This document shows, piece after piece, positions 32,650 to 41,071 of a stretch of 53,432 bases of DNA. This DNA comes from Lachnospiraceae bacterium (GTDB lineage: Bacteria; Bacillota; Clostridia; Lachnospirales; Lachnospiraceae). Position numbers and translations under genes: made by a program. The notes under the pieces are model-generated. The model was not told the origin of the DNA. It was given only the letters and a program-made list of their open reading frames with translations, and did not search any database. The DNA is taken from contig JAFTXG010000014.1 of NCBI GenBank assembly GCA_017461725.1, forward strand, positions 1-53,432. The letters run 5' to 3'. Position 1 is the first letter of the stretch; each line of letters opens with the position of its first letter.

Positions 32650-34332
32650 GTGGTTAATCAATTGATCGATGCACCTATGCTGAAAAAGATGTTTTTGGCA
32701 GGTGTGAAAGAACTGGAATCCAAGAAAGAATGGATCAATGAGTTAAATGTATTCCCGGTTCCGGACGGAGATACAGGAACAAACATGACACTGACCATGA
32801 TGTCAGCGGCTAAGGAGGTTACTGCGGTTCAGGATCTGGACATGGAGACACTGGCCAAGGCTATTTCCTCCGGCTCTCTTCGCGGTGCGAGAGGAAACTC
32901 AGGTGTTATCCTTTCCCAGCTGCTCCGTGGCTTTACCAAGGAAATTAAGACCATTGAGGTCATTGACCAGGCGATCATCGCTGCGGCGTTCAAGCGTGCG
33001 GTGGAGACCGCTTACAAGGCAGTTATGAAGCCCAAGGAGGGTACTATCCTCACCGTTGCCAAGGGGATGGCGGATATGGCGCTGGAGGCTGCCAACACCG
33101 GTCTGGAGATGGAGGAGTACTTCCGCGTGATTATCGAGCGCGGTGATCTGGTTCTTTCCCAGACTCCCGAGATGCTGCCCGTGCTGAAGCAGGCAGGCGT
33201 AGTGGATTCCGGCGGACAGGGTCTGATGCAGGTGATGAAGGGTGCGTTTGATGCGTACCTTGGCAAAGAGGTTGATTTTGATGCGGCTCCCGCACCGGCG
33301 GCAGTTTCCTCCGGCAGTGGTGCAGCGGCGAATGTGGAAGATCTCGGCGAAATCACCTTCGGTTACTGCACTGAGTTCATTGTAAATCTTGAGCACGAGC
33401 TGGAGCCTGAACAGGTGGCTGAGTTTAAGGCATATCTGGAGTCTCTCGGTGATTCCATCGTTCTGGTAGCAGATGAGGAGTTGGTAAAGGTACACGTACA
33501 TACCAATGATCCTGGTCTGGCGATTCAGAAAGGCTTAAGCTACGGTTCACTGAGCCGTATGAAGATTGACAATATGAGAGAAGAGCATGAGGAGAGACTG
33601 ATCGCTCAGGCGTCCAAGATTGCAGCGGAGCAGAAGGCGGCTGAGGAAGAGGCAGCGAAGGATCAGCCCAGAAAGCCTTACGGTTTTATTGCAGTCTCCA
33701 TCGGCGAGGGTATCAATGAGATTTTCAAGGAGCTGAACGTGGATTATCTGATCTCCGGCGGACAGACCATGAACCCCAGTACCGAGGATATGTTAAATGC
33801 CATCGATAAGCTGAATGCAGACACCATCTACATTCTGCCGAACAATAAAAACATCATTCTGGCAGCAGAGCAGGCGGCGAAGATGACTGAGGATAAGCAG
33901 ATTGTGGTTGTTCCCGCAAAGACCGTTCCTCAGGGTATCACCGCACTGATCAATTTCTCACCTGAGATGAGTCCGGAGGAGAACCTCGAGGTGATGAAGG
34001 AGGAGATTGCCAGAGTGAAGACCGGTGAGGTCACCTACGCGGTTCGCGATACCTCTCTCAACGGATTTGAGATCCATGAGGGCGATATCATGGGTATCGG
34101 CGATGCCGGTATTCTGGCTGACGGCAAGGACATCGAGGAAGTTACTCTGCAGATGATCGGGGAGATGGTGGACGATGAGTCTTGTGTGATCAGCATTTAC
34201 TATGGACAGGATGTTTCGGCTGATAAAGCGGAGGCACTGGAGAGTAAGGTTCAGGCACTGTATCCCGATCTGGATGTGGAGGTGCACAGTGGCGGACAGC
34301 CGATTTACTACTATCTGGTATCAGTAGAATAA
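32650..34332 (+). CDS. fakA: DAK2-domain fatty acid kinase subunit FakA
   Basis: A 560-residue kinase that phosphorylates fatty acids bound to a FakB (DegV) partner, giving acyl-phosphate for phospholipid synthesis. The Dak2 domain (1-200) has the ATP/Mg motif FPVPDGDTGTNM and SLRGARGNSGVILSQLLRG. A linker rich in Ala and Glu (residues about 210-230 and 325-340) precedes the C-terminal DegV-like domain (ISGGQTMNPST, ILPNNKNII). Start is GTG at 32650 with AGGAGG about 12 bases upstream. Acyl-phosphate is also the product of PlsX encoded earlier in the window. Confidence 0.92.
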   Translation: MVNQLIDAPMLKKMFLAGVKELESKKEWINELNVFPVPDGDTGTNMTLTMMSAAKEVTAVQDLDMETLAKAISSGSLRGARGNSGVILSQLLRGFTKEIKTIEVIDQAIIAAAFKRAVETAYKAVMKPKEGTILTVAKGMADMALEAANTGLEMEEYFRVIIERGDLVLSQTPEMLPVLKQAGVVDSGGQGLMQVMKGAFDAYLGKEVDFDAAPAPAAVSSGSGAAANVEDLGEITFGYCTEFIVNLEHELEPEQVAEFKAYLESLGDSIVLVADEELVKVHVHTNDPGLAIQKGLSYGSLSRMKIDNMREEHEERLIAQASKIAAEQKAAEEEAAKDQPRKPYGFIAVSIGEGINEIFKELNVDYLISGGQTMNPSTEDMLNAIDKLNADTIYILPNNKNIILAAEQAAKMTEDKQIVVVPAKTVPQGITALINFSPEMSPEENLEVMKEEIARVKTGEVTYAVRDTSLNGFEIHEGDIMGIGDAGILADGKDIEEVTLQMIGEMVDDESCVISIYYGQDVSADKAEALESKVQALYPDLDVEVHSGGQPIYYYLVSVE

Positions 34333-34365
34333 TCGTATTGATTGAAAAGAAAAAAATGAAACAGA

Positions 34366-34402
34366 AAGCAGCGGTCGGAAGCGTAACTTCTGACCGCTGT
34401 TT
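34366..34402 (+). terminator. Terminator after fakA
   Basis: A 13-bp stem (CAGCGGTCGGAAG with CTTCTGACCGCTG, one G-T pair) around CGTAA, followed by TTTAC. Confidence 0.8.
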
Positions 34403-34428
34403 ACATATGTGATAAATTTTGATATAAT
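34400..34428 (+). promoter_or_regulatory. Promoter of the VTC/DUF4956/beta-helix operon
   Basis: TTTACA (34400-34405) and perfect TATAAT (34423-34428) with a 17-bp spacer. A leader of about 160 bases follows before the first gene. Confidence 0.78.
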
Positions 34429-34599
34429 AAAAAAGCAGCCATGCAATGTGTGAGTGGGAGAAAAAACTGATTTCGTGTTAAATACACATTAAAATCACAG
34501 AAAATTCATTTTTACACGTTATGATACCGTCGGTGTCAGGGAGAGCTTTTTGCCTACCTGCAGTACCGTTTGTCGGTAAGAATAGAGGAGACAGAGGAC

Positions 34600-35319
34600 A
34601 TGGCATATCAGGCAGTATTTAAGCGCTATGAACTGAAATACTTGCTCACACTCGAGCAAAAAGACAAGGTCCTTAAAGCGATGGAACCCTATATGGAGAT
34701 CGACCGGTACGGTCGAACCACGATTCGAAATATCTATTTTGATACGGACAATTATCGTTTGATCCGCCGTTCCATCGAAAAGCCTGCCTACAAGGAAAAG
34801 CTGCGTATCCGCAGTTACCGGAAGGCCACCCCGGAGAGCAAGGTGTTTGTGGAACTGAAAAAGAAGTATGACTCGGTGGTCTATAAGCGCCGTCTGGCAC
34901 TTTCCGAGGAGCAGGCGATGAAATGGATGACCGGCGAAAAGCACTATGATAAGGGGACCCAGATCGCCGATGAGATCGATTATTTCCTGGATTATTACGG
35001 TAATCTGCATCCGGTGGTGTTTCTCTCCTACGAGAGAGAGGCTTATTATTGCAGAGACGGTACGGATTTTCGCGTGACTTTCGATGATCACATTCTGTGC
35101 CGGCAGGAGGAGCTTTCACTGGAGGCGGAGGTGTGGGGGACGCCGATTTTAAAGGAGGGCATGGTTCTGATGGAAATTAAGTGTTCCGGCGGTATTCCGC
35201 TGTGGATGGCTCACGTGCTCTCACAGGAAAAGATTTATAAGACATCATTTTCCAAATACGGTACAGCGTACCAGACAATGATTTTTTCAAAAGAAAAGGG
35301 AGGAATTTTCCATGTTTGA
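34600..35319 (+). CDS. VTC-domain polyphosphate polymerase-like protein
   Basis: A 239-residue protein of the VTC family, whose fungal member Vtc4 makes polyphosphate from ATP inside a basic tunnel. ATG at 34600 follows GAGGAGACAGAGG. Family features are the start FKRYELKYLL, the strand pattern RTTIRNIYFDTDNYRLIRRSI (in part), the basic strands KEKLRIRSYRK and VFVELKKKY with catalytic-type Arg/Lys, YKRRL, and the late MVLMEIKCSGGIPLW. It is the bare catalytic domain without SPX or membrane parts. It overlaps the DUF4956 gene by 8 bases. The activity is inferred from the family. Confidence 0.87.
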   Translation: MAYQAVFKRYELKYLLTLEQKDKVLKAMEPYMEIDRYGRTTIRNIYFDTDNYRLIRRSIEKPAYKEKLRIRSYRKATPESKVFVELKKKYDSVVYKRRLALSEEQAMKWMTGEKHYDKGTQIADEIDYFLDYYGNLHPVVFLSYEREAYYCRDGTDFRVTFDDHILCRQEELSLEAEVWGTPILKEGMVLMEIKCSGGIPLWMAHVLSQEKIYKTSFSKYGTAYQTMIFSKEKGGIFHV

Positions 35320-36007
35320 TTCATTATTTCGAGGACTGTTTGACACCGATATGGCCAGTGTGATCAGCGTGTCCGATTTTCTGCTCTGCGTTGGCTGTGC
35401 GTTGGCGCTGGGACTGATTCTGGCCGTTGCTTATATGTTCCGTTCACGCTATACCAGGAGCTTTGTGATGACGCTGGCGCTGCTGCCTGCAGTGGTCTGT
35501 GTGGTCATCATGATGGTCAACGGCAATGTGGGTGCCGGTGTTGCGGTGGCAGGCGCATTCAGCCTGGTGCGTTTTCGTTCGGTTCCCGGAACGGCCAAGG
35601 AAATCACCATGCTGTTTCTGGCCATGGGAGCAGGCCTGATCGCCGGCATGGGCTATCTTGGATTTGCGCTGTTGTTTACCATAATCATGTCGCTCATCAG
35701 TGTGGTGTACAATCGGCTGGATTTCGGCGCAAAGAAAAATGCGGCGACCTACAAGACCCTGAACATCACGATTCCTGAGGATCTGGATTACACCGGTGTG
35801 TTTGAGGCGATTTTTGCGGAATATACCACCTCCTGCGAGTTGATTCGGGTGAAAACCACGAATATGGGAAGCCTGTTCCGTCTAACCTATAATATCTCCC
35901 TTCGCGATGTGACGAAGGAAAAGGAGATGATTGATAAGCTCCGCTGCCGAAACGGCAACCTGGAAATTTCTGTTTCCAAGCAGGATACCTCTGTCACGGA
36001 GCTTTGA
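35312..36007 (+). CDS. DUF4956 membrane protein
   Basis: A 231-residue protein with about four membrane helices in the first 135 residues (for example LLCVGCALALGLILAVAYMF and FVMTLALLPAVVCVVIMMV) and a soluble C-terminal domain of about 90 residues. The conserved GAFSLVRFRSVPGTAKEI stretch marks the DUF4956 family. It overlaps the VTC gene upstream and is followed after 17 bases by the beta-helix lipoprotein. Genes of this family often sit beside VTC-domain genes, which suggests joint action at the membrane, such as anchoring the polymerase or moving polyphosphate. The role is undescribed as far as I know. Confidence 0.85.
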   Translation: MFDSLFRGLFDTDMASVISVSDFLLCVGCALALGLILAVAYMFRSRYTRSFVMTLALLPAVVCVVIMMVNGNVGAGVAVAGAFSLVRFRSVPGTAKEITMLFLAMGAGLIAGMGYLGFALLFTIIMSLISVVYNRLDFGAKKNAATYKTLNITIPEDLDYTGVFEAIFAEYTTSCELIRVKTTNMGSLFRLTYNISLRDVTKEKEMIDKLRCRNGNLEISVSKQDTSVTEL

Positions 36008-36024
36008 TGAAGGAGTGATGATCA

Positions 36025-38007
36025 ATGAAAAAGAAAACAAGGGCCCTCGCGTTGGTTCTGGCACTGGTAATGATGCTCAGCGCCTGCGGAACGGAGCCCG
36101 GGGTAAGTGGGGATGATCCGGGAAAGAACATGGTATCCGGAGAGAATGACGAGGGTGACCGAGAGGTTGGTGCGCAGAATACGAAAGAAGATTCTGCGGA
36201 TGATCAGGAAAATGATGCGGGCGACAGCGCAGGCGGGAATAATCCTGCTGCCTCGGCGGATGTGGATTTCGCACAAGATATCTCCGACATGTTCACCGAC
36301 AGAGATTACCGGACAGAATATGAGGAGAGCAAGAGTGCGGTTATTGAGCTGAACGGTGATTCGGCTTCCTGCAGTTCTGATGCGGTACAGATCTCAGGAA
36401 GGACGATTACCATTACCGACGAGGGAACCTATATCCTTTCCGGTACATTGAATGATGGTATGATTATTGTCCATGCGGACGACAAGGATAAGCCTCAGAT
36501 CGTGCTGAATGGAGTGGATATCACCAGTGGAACCTCTGCGGCACTCTATATTCTGGAGGCGGATAAGGTGTTTGTCACGCTGGCGGAGGGAACGGAGAAC
36601 ACTCTGTCCAATGGAGGCAGCTTTGTCGTGATTGATGAGAATAATATTGACGGCGCAGTATTTTCCAAGCAGGATCTGACCTTCAATGGCTCGGGCAGTC
36701 TCACGGTCAACTCGCCGGCCGGGCACGGAATCGTGGCGAAGGATGATCTGGTATTCACCGGAGGAACGTATACGGTGAATTCTTCCTCACACGGGCTGGA
36801 TGCCAATGACAGTGTAAGAGTGATCGACAGCACGATCAGGATTTCAGCTGGAAAAGACGGTATCCACGCAGAAAATTCCGATGACGAGACCCTGGGGTTT
36901 GTCTATATTGCAGGGGGAATTTTCAATGTGTCAGCGGAGGGCGATGGGATCAGTGCAGGAGCTTACGCGCAGATTGAAGGTGGCGATTTTACGGTTGTTT
37001 CCGGCGGCGGAAGCGAGAACGGGGAAAATCAGAGCTCTGATGCCTGGGGCGGCTTTATGGGCGGTGGCCCCGGCGGCATGGGAGGTCGTCCCGGCGGTAT
37101 GGGCGGCGGCATGGGAGGAAATCCCGGTGGAACGGGCGATCGTCCAGGAAGTGATTCTTCAGACATTTCCTCCTCAGATACTGAGGACAGCAGTACCAGC
37201 ATGAAGGGAATCAAGGCGGCCACAGGCCTTCTGATCAACGGAGGTACCTTTACGATCGATGCGGCGGACGATGCGATCCATGCAAACGCATCCATCACGG
37301 TCAATGGCGGCAGTTTCGAGATTGCCACCGGCGATGACGGTTTTCACGCCGATGATACCCTGACGATCACCTCGGGCGAGATTGATATCTCTGAGAGCTA
37401 CGAGGGACTGGAGGGACTTCATATCGCGGTGTCCGGTGGAGTAATCACACTGGTGGCCAGCGATGATGGACTCAATGCAGCCGGAGGTACCGATGGCAGT
37501 GGTTTTGGCGGCGCTAAGGGAAATGACATGTTCGGCGGCAGAGGAGGTATGGGCGGAATGGGTGGTATGTCATCCAATTCCGACGGAAGTATCACTATCT
37601 CCGGCGGTGATTTGTATGTGAATGCTTCCGGTGACGGTATCGATGCCAATGGTTATCTGCTGATCACCGGCGGATATACAGTGGTGGTCGGACCGACTCA
37701 GGGTGATACGGCTACGCTGGATTATGATACCACAGCGACGATCACCGGGGGAACCTTCATCGGAACCGGCGCGTCCGGCATGGCGCAGACATTCAGCGAT
37801 TCCGAGCAGGGCGTGTATGCGGTCAGCGTGGGCAATCAGGCGGCGGGAACCCAGATCACGCTGGAGGATTCGGCGGGCAATGTGCTGATTTCCTATATTC
37901 CGGAATTGTCCTTCGGAGTGGTGATTCTGAGCAGTCCCAAGATCAAAAAAGGAGTAACCTATAAGATCACGGTTGGCTCTGCATCGGGAGAGTTTGAGGC
38001 GAGCTGA
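36025..38007 (+). CDS. Cthe_2159-type beta-helix surface lipoprotein
   Basis: A 660-residue exported lipoprotein: signal peptide with lipobox LSAC (Cys near residue 22), a long acidic linker (about 22-75), then a right-handed beta-helix of the carbohydrate-binding Cthe_2159 family (former DUF4353). Repeating turns are easy to see (for example DGINAENSDDE-like DGIHAENS, DGISAGAY, DAIHANAS, DGFHADDT, DGLNAAGG, DGIDANGY). Two Gly/Met-rich stretches interrupt it (37048-37149 and 37507-37575). The Clostridium thermocellum homologue binds pectic and cellulosic polysaccharide and calcium. Here the gene ends an operon with VTC and DUF4956 proteins, so an anionic-polymer role at the surface is plausible. 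Confidence 0.88.
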   Translation: MKKKTRALALVLALVMMLSACGTEPGVSGDDPGKNMVSGENDEGDREVGAQNTKEDSADDQENDAGDSAGGNNPAASADVDFAQDISDMFTDRDYRTEYEESKSAVIELNGDSASCSSDAVQISGRTITITDEGTYILSGTLNDGMIIVHADDKDKPQIVLNGVDITSGTSAALYILEADKVFVTLAEGTENTLSNGGSFVVIDENNIDGAVFSKQDLTFNGSGSLTVNSPAGHGIVAKDDLVFTGGTYTVNSSSHGLDANDSVRVIDSTIRISAGKDGIHAENSDDETLGFVYIAGGIFNVSAEGDGISAGAYAQIEGGDFTVVSGGGSENGENQSSDAWGGFMGGGPGGMGGRPGGMGGGMGGNPGGTGDRPGSDSSDISSSDTEDSSTSMKGIKAATGLLINGGTFTIDAADDAIHANASITVNGGSFEIATGDDGFHADDTLTITSGEIDISESYEGLEGLHIAVSGGVITLVASDDGLNAAGGTDGSGFGGAKGNDMFGGRGGMGGMGGMSSNSDGSITISGGDLYVNASGDGIDANGYLLITGGYTVVVGPTQGDTATLDYDTTATITGGTFIGTGASGMAQTFSDSEQGVYAVSVGNQAAGTQITLEDSAGNVLISYIPELSFGVVILSSPKIKKGVTYKITVGSASGEFEAS

Positions 38008-38069
38008 CAGTGAGACGAGTGGACACTGAAGTGTGCAATATTGTATGGAAAATAATTGAATGGATCAAG

Positions 38070-38096
38070 AAAAGGCAGACCGTGAGGCTGCCTTTT
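38070..38096 (+). terminator. Terminator after the beta-helix gene
   Basis: Stem AAAAGGCAG/CTGCCTTTT with loop ACCGTGAGG. The right arm carries the T-run. Confidence 0.85.
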
Positions 38097-38159
38097 GAAT
38101 TACAGGAGATATTAATTTGAGCTAAAGAAGATATCGGTTTGAGCTGCAGGAGATATCGG
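38094..38159. repeat. Three tandem 22-bp repeats
   Basis: Copies at 38094-38115, 38116-38137 and 38138-38159. Each begins TTTGA and contains GAGATATCGG or a variant. Copies 2 and 3 differ at three positions; copy 1 is more diverged (16 of 22 match copy 3). They lie between two convergent genes and contain no ORF. Confidence 0.85.
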
Positions 38160-38205
38160 TTTTGCCTAAAGGTAAATGAAGCCGGGTGAGAAATATGACG
38201 GCAGT

Positions 38206-39030
38206 TTATCTGCCCGGAATACATGTCTCGCAGGGAACATTTACCTGACATTTGCCGCAGCCATAGCGGATGCGCTGATTCGGTCCGTGGGGTGGCTGTC
38301 GTCTGGCCCGCTGGAAGGTCTGACAGACCGTGTGGTTTTTGCCCTCCAGGATACCTCGTTTAATATCGATGGCATCGGCGGGACACATGATCTGACATTT
38401 GCCGCACATGATACAGTACTCAAAGGGATTGCTGTACTCCCGCTCGGTCACCGGCAAAACGGCATCGGTAATCACACTGCCGAAACGTCCGGCCATGCCC
38501 TTTTTGGTGATCAGGCCCTTGGAGAGACCGAAGGTGCCCAGACCTGCGGCGTAGGCGGCGTGGCGCTCCGACCAGTTGGATGCGGCGTTCCCGATCCAGT
38601 GGAAACGGGGATCGGCAGCCGGATAGACGGCTTTGTAGCCTTCCTTTTCCAGCAGCTGACAGACATATTTGCCGAAATGATCCATCATCATCTGTCCCTC
38701 AATGCGGGCGTGGAACCACTCGTCGGAGGCCAGATCCGTCATTTTTCGGTTGGAGACTCTGACCGGTTCACTGAACGGGAGGAAGAAAGAGATGATACTC
38801 TTTGCACCGGGGAGCCATTCGTCGGGAAGCATCAGTTCCTCATGGACGATTTTCGGATCCCTAAACTGTTTGAACAGCGGATCGTCGGCTGAGGCGACGC
38901 CGTAGAGCGGTTCGTCATAAAATGGCATACCAGCCAGGTCGGGGCGGAGGGCATCCTCCACGGTCACATGATTTTCGGGACAGGTTAAAAGGTATTTGGT
39001 CGCAGTGTCTTTCAATGTTTCTAACGTCAT
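38206..39030 (-). CDS. Epoxyqueuosine reductase-like iron-sulfur protein
   Basis: A 274-residue protein on the minus strand, ATG at 39028-39030 with GAGGTG upstream. It resembles the QueG/COG1600 family: the N-terminal part has LPGAKSIISFFLPF, then NWSERHAAYAAGLGTFGLS, and the C-terminus has two 4Fe-4S clusters (CIMCGKCQIMCP, then GCGKCQVNVPCETC). QueG reduces epoxyqueuosine in tRNA using a cobalamin. This protein is shorter than typical QueG and lacks its C-terminal repeats, so it may be a related reductase of another substrate. It is transcribed alone, divergent from the ABC-F gene. Confidence 0.82.
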   Translation of the reverse strand: MTLETLKDTATKYLLTCPENHVTVEDALRPDLAGMPFYDEPLYGVASADDPLFKQFRDPKIVHEELMLPDEWLPGAKSIISFFLPFSEPVRVSNRKMTDLASDEWFHARIEGQMMMDHFGKYVCQLLEKEGYKAVYPAADPRFHWIGNAASNWSERHAAYAAGLGTFGLSKGLITKKGMAGRFGSVITDAVLPVTEREYSNPFEYCIMCGKCQIMCPADAIDIKRGILEGKNHTVCQTFQRARRQPPHGPNQRIRYGCGKCQVNVPCETCIPGR

Positions 39031-39169
39031 ATTTGTTCACCTCGTCATTGTTCGGTTCAGAATAGTCTGAAGCGGTGTGTTCCGAATCAGTGCGTTTCGA
39101 ATCAGTGTGGTCTGAATCAATAGCGGTGTCGCAGTGGATAGGGTTAGCTTATCATATAAGGATAGAAAA

Positions 39170-39211
39170 TGTCTATAGAATATTCGGTTTATTCAAAATA
39201 TTCTATAGACA
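39170..39211. promoter_or_regulatory. 15-bp inverted repeat overlapping the ABC-F promoter
   Basis: TGTCTATAGAATATT (39170-39184) and its exact complement AATATTCTATAGACA (39197-39211), 12 bp apart. The right arm contains the -35 hexamer of the ABC-F promoter. A repressor or activator site shared by the divergent genes is likely. Confidence 0.65.
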
Positions 39212-39234
39212 AGAAGGAGGGATTTTGTTATAAT
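39206..39234 (+). promoter_or_regulatory. Promoter of the ABC-F leader
   Basis: TAGACA (39206-39211), 17-bp spacer, perfect TATAAT (39229-39234). Confidence 0.75.
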
Positions 39235-39240
39235 TTTTAC

Positions 39241-39469
39241 AAAGCTGTTTGAAAGGGGAGAGAGCATGTTCAGATAATCGATCAGTCATAACAACAGAGA
39301 CGCTTTCAGAGATTTGCCGGGCAGCCGTCAAGTCTGTTTCTGTTACCGATTGATGGATTTCCTGACTTGCATGCACCTTTATTGTTGGGGTAAGACATGT
39401 CTTCTTTGGATTCGTCTGTTTTCGGGTTTTCTCTGAAAGCGGGCGATTTTTTAGAAGGAGGCAGATTGA
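39241..39469 (+). promoter_or_regulatory. Long ABC-F leader with a 3-codon ORF
   Basis: The leader is about 229 bases. A micro-ORF ATG TTC AGA TAA (39266-39277, Met-Phe-Arg) follows a good RBS (GAAAGGGGAG). A 12-bp long-range stem joins CGCTTTCAGAGA (39301-39312) to TCTCTGAAAGCG (39430-39441), and six T residues follow at 39447-39452, just before the RBS of the main gene (39455-39461). Antibiotic-resistance ABC-F genes are known to use short leader ORFs with attenuators; this layout suggests the same. Confidence 0.55.
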
Positions 39470-41023
39470 TTGATACAGGTAAAGCATTTGACGATTACCC
39501 ATAAAAAAGATTTAAGAACGATTGTGGAGGATTTCACCTTTGCGCTGCAGCCGGGCGATAAGGCAGCGATCATCGGTGAGGAGGGAAACGGAAAGTCTAC
39601 CCTGCTTAAGCTGATGGTGGATGAGGCGCTGGTGGAGGATTATGTGAGCTGGGAGGGCGAGATCATCCGGGGAAGGAAACGAATCGGATATCTGGCACAG
39701 GAATTGACAGACTGCGACAAGCTGCTGAGTGTATATGCGTATTGCAGCGAAGAAAGCGGGTTTTTCGATCTGCGGCCCGCAGAGCTGGCGCGGATAGCGG
39801 CAAAGGTGGGCTTGAGTATTGATCTGTTTTATTCAGACCGGCAGGTGGGGACATTGTCCGGCGGCGAGAAGGTAAAGCTTCAGCTGGCGCGGATTATGTT
39901 CGGACAGCCGGATGTGCTTCTGCTGGATGAGCCGTCCAATGATCTGGATGTGGAGACCATAAAGTGGCTGGAGGATTACGTGATCCGGTGTCCGCTGCCG
40001 ATCCTCTATATTTCCCATGACGAGGAATTTTTAAGGCGCACAGCCAACCGGATCGTCCATCTGGAGCGGGTCAGGAGAAAGACAGTACCTCGCTATACCA
40101 TTGCCGGTGTGGGTTATGAGGCGTATGTCGGTGCGCGTCTGCATCATCTGGAGCATCAGGAACAGGTGGCCAGAGCGGAGCGCAGAGAGTATGAGAAACA
40201 GCAGGAGAGGTTTCGGCGGATTGCCCAGAAGGTGGAGCATCAGCAGGAGTCCATCTCCCGCCAGGATCCTCATGGTGGACAGCTGCTGAAAAAGAAAATG
40301 CATGTGGTCAAGTCGCTGGAGCGGCGGTTTGAGAAAGAGTTTGCGGAGATGACCGAAATCCCGGATACTGAGGATGCCATGTTTGTCAAGTTCGGAGAGC
40401 GGGCGGTACTTCCCGCGGGAAAGATAGTGTTGGAGTACGAACTGCCGAAGTTGAGGGTTGGTGATAATGCTCAACGTGTCTTGGCAAGGAATATCTTCCT
40501 GCGCGTCGTCGGCCCTGAGCACATCTGCATCATCGGGGCCAACGGTGTGGGAAAAACCACACTGTTAAAGAAGATTGCTGAGCAGCTGCTGCCCCGAAGG
40601 GATATCAAGGCGGCCTACATGCCCCAGAATTACGAGGAACTGCTGGAACAGGAGAAGACCCCGGTGGAGTTTCTCTCAATCACCGGAGATAAGGAAGAGA
40701 ATGTGCGGATCAGTACTTACCTGGGTAGTATGAAGTATACTCGGGAGGAGATGTTTCATCCGGTCAGTGAGCTGTCCGGTGGGCAGAAGGCCAAGCTTCT
40801 GTTGCTGAACATGAGCATGCAGGGCTGTAATGTGCTGATCCTGGATGAACCTACACGAAATTTCTCGCCGTTGTCCGCCCCGGTGATCCGGCAGATGCTT
40901 GCCGGCTTTTCGGGAGCCATCATCAGTGTGTCCCATGACCGGACATATATCCGGGAGGTGTGCGATAGGGTGTACCAACTGGAGAGAGATGGATTAAGAC
41001 TGATAGAAGCAGATAAACTTTGA
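39470..41023 (+). CDS. ABC-F family ATPase, possible ribosome protection protein
   Basis: A 517-residue soluble protein with two ATPase domains and no membrane helices. Start is TTG at 39470 behind AAGGAGG. Domain 1: Walker A GEEGNGKST (residues 36-44), signature LSGGEKVKLQLARI, Walker B LLLDEPSNDLD. A charged helical linker (about 220-300; HHLEHQEQVARAERREYEKQ) would reach the ribosomal E/P site. Domain 2: Walker A GANGVGKTT, signature LSGGQKAKLLLLNM, Walker B LILDEPTRNFSPLS, where the usual TNHLD is replaced. ABC-F proteins displace ribosome-bound antibiotics or rescue stalled ribosomes. The attenuator-like leader favours drug-induced expression; the exact subfamily is uncertain. Confidence 0.88.
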   Translation: MIQVKHLTITHKKDLRTIVEDFTFALQPGDKAAIIGEEGNGKSTLLKLMVDEALVEDYVSWEGEIIRGRKRIGYLAQELTDCDKLLSVYAYCSEESGFFDLRPAELARIAAKVGLSIDLFYSDRQVGTLSGGEKVKLQLARIMFGQPDVLLLDEPSNDLDVETIKWLEDYVIRCPLPILYISHDEEFLRRTANRIVHLERVRRKTVPRYTIAGVGYEAYVGARLHHLEHQEQVARAERREYEKQQERFRRIAQKVEHQQESISRQDPHGGQLLKKKMHVVKSLERRFEKEFAEMTEIPDTEDAMFVKFGERAVLPAGKIVLEYELPKLRVGDNAQRVLARNIFLRVVGPEHICIIGANGVGKTTLLKKIAEQLLPRRDIKAAYMPQNYEELLEQEKTPVEFLSITGDKEENVRISTYLGSMKYTREEMFHPVSELSGGQKAKLLLLNMSMQGCNVLILDEPTRNFSPLSAPVIRQMLAGFSGAIISVSHDRTYIREVCDRVYQLERDGLRLIEADKL

Positions 41024-41071
41024 ACGGTAAGGCACATATCTGCAGAATTTCAGAGAAAGGAGGCTCACAGA

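Noticed and set aside
38094..38159. CRISPR array
   Set aside because: The repeats are directly tandem without spacers, diverged, and have no cas genes nearby.
38176..38892. 238-codon open frame on the plus strand
   Set aside because: Antisense of the QueG-like gene, whose iron-sulfur motifs are clear on the minus strand.
39170..39211. Insertion-sequence ends
   Set aside because: The 15-bp inverted repeats enclose only 12 bp and overlap a promoter; no transposase is present, so an operator is more likely.
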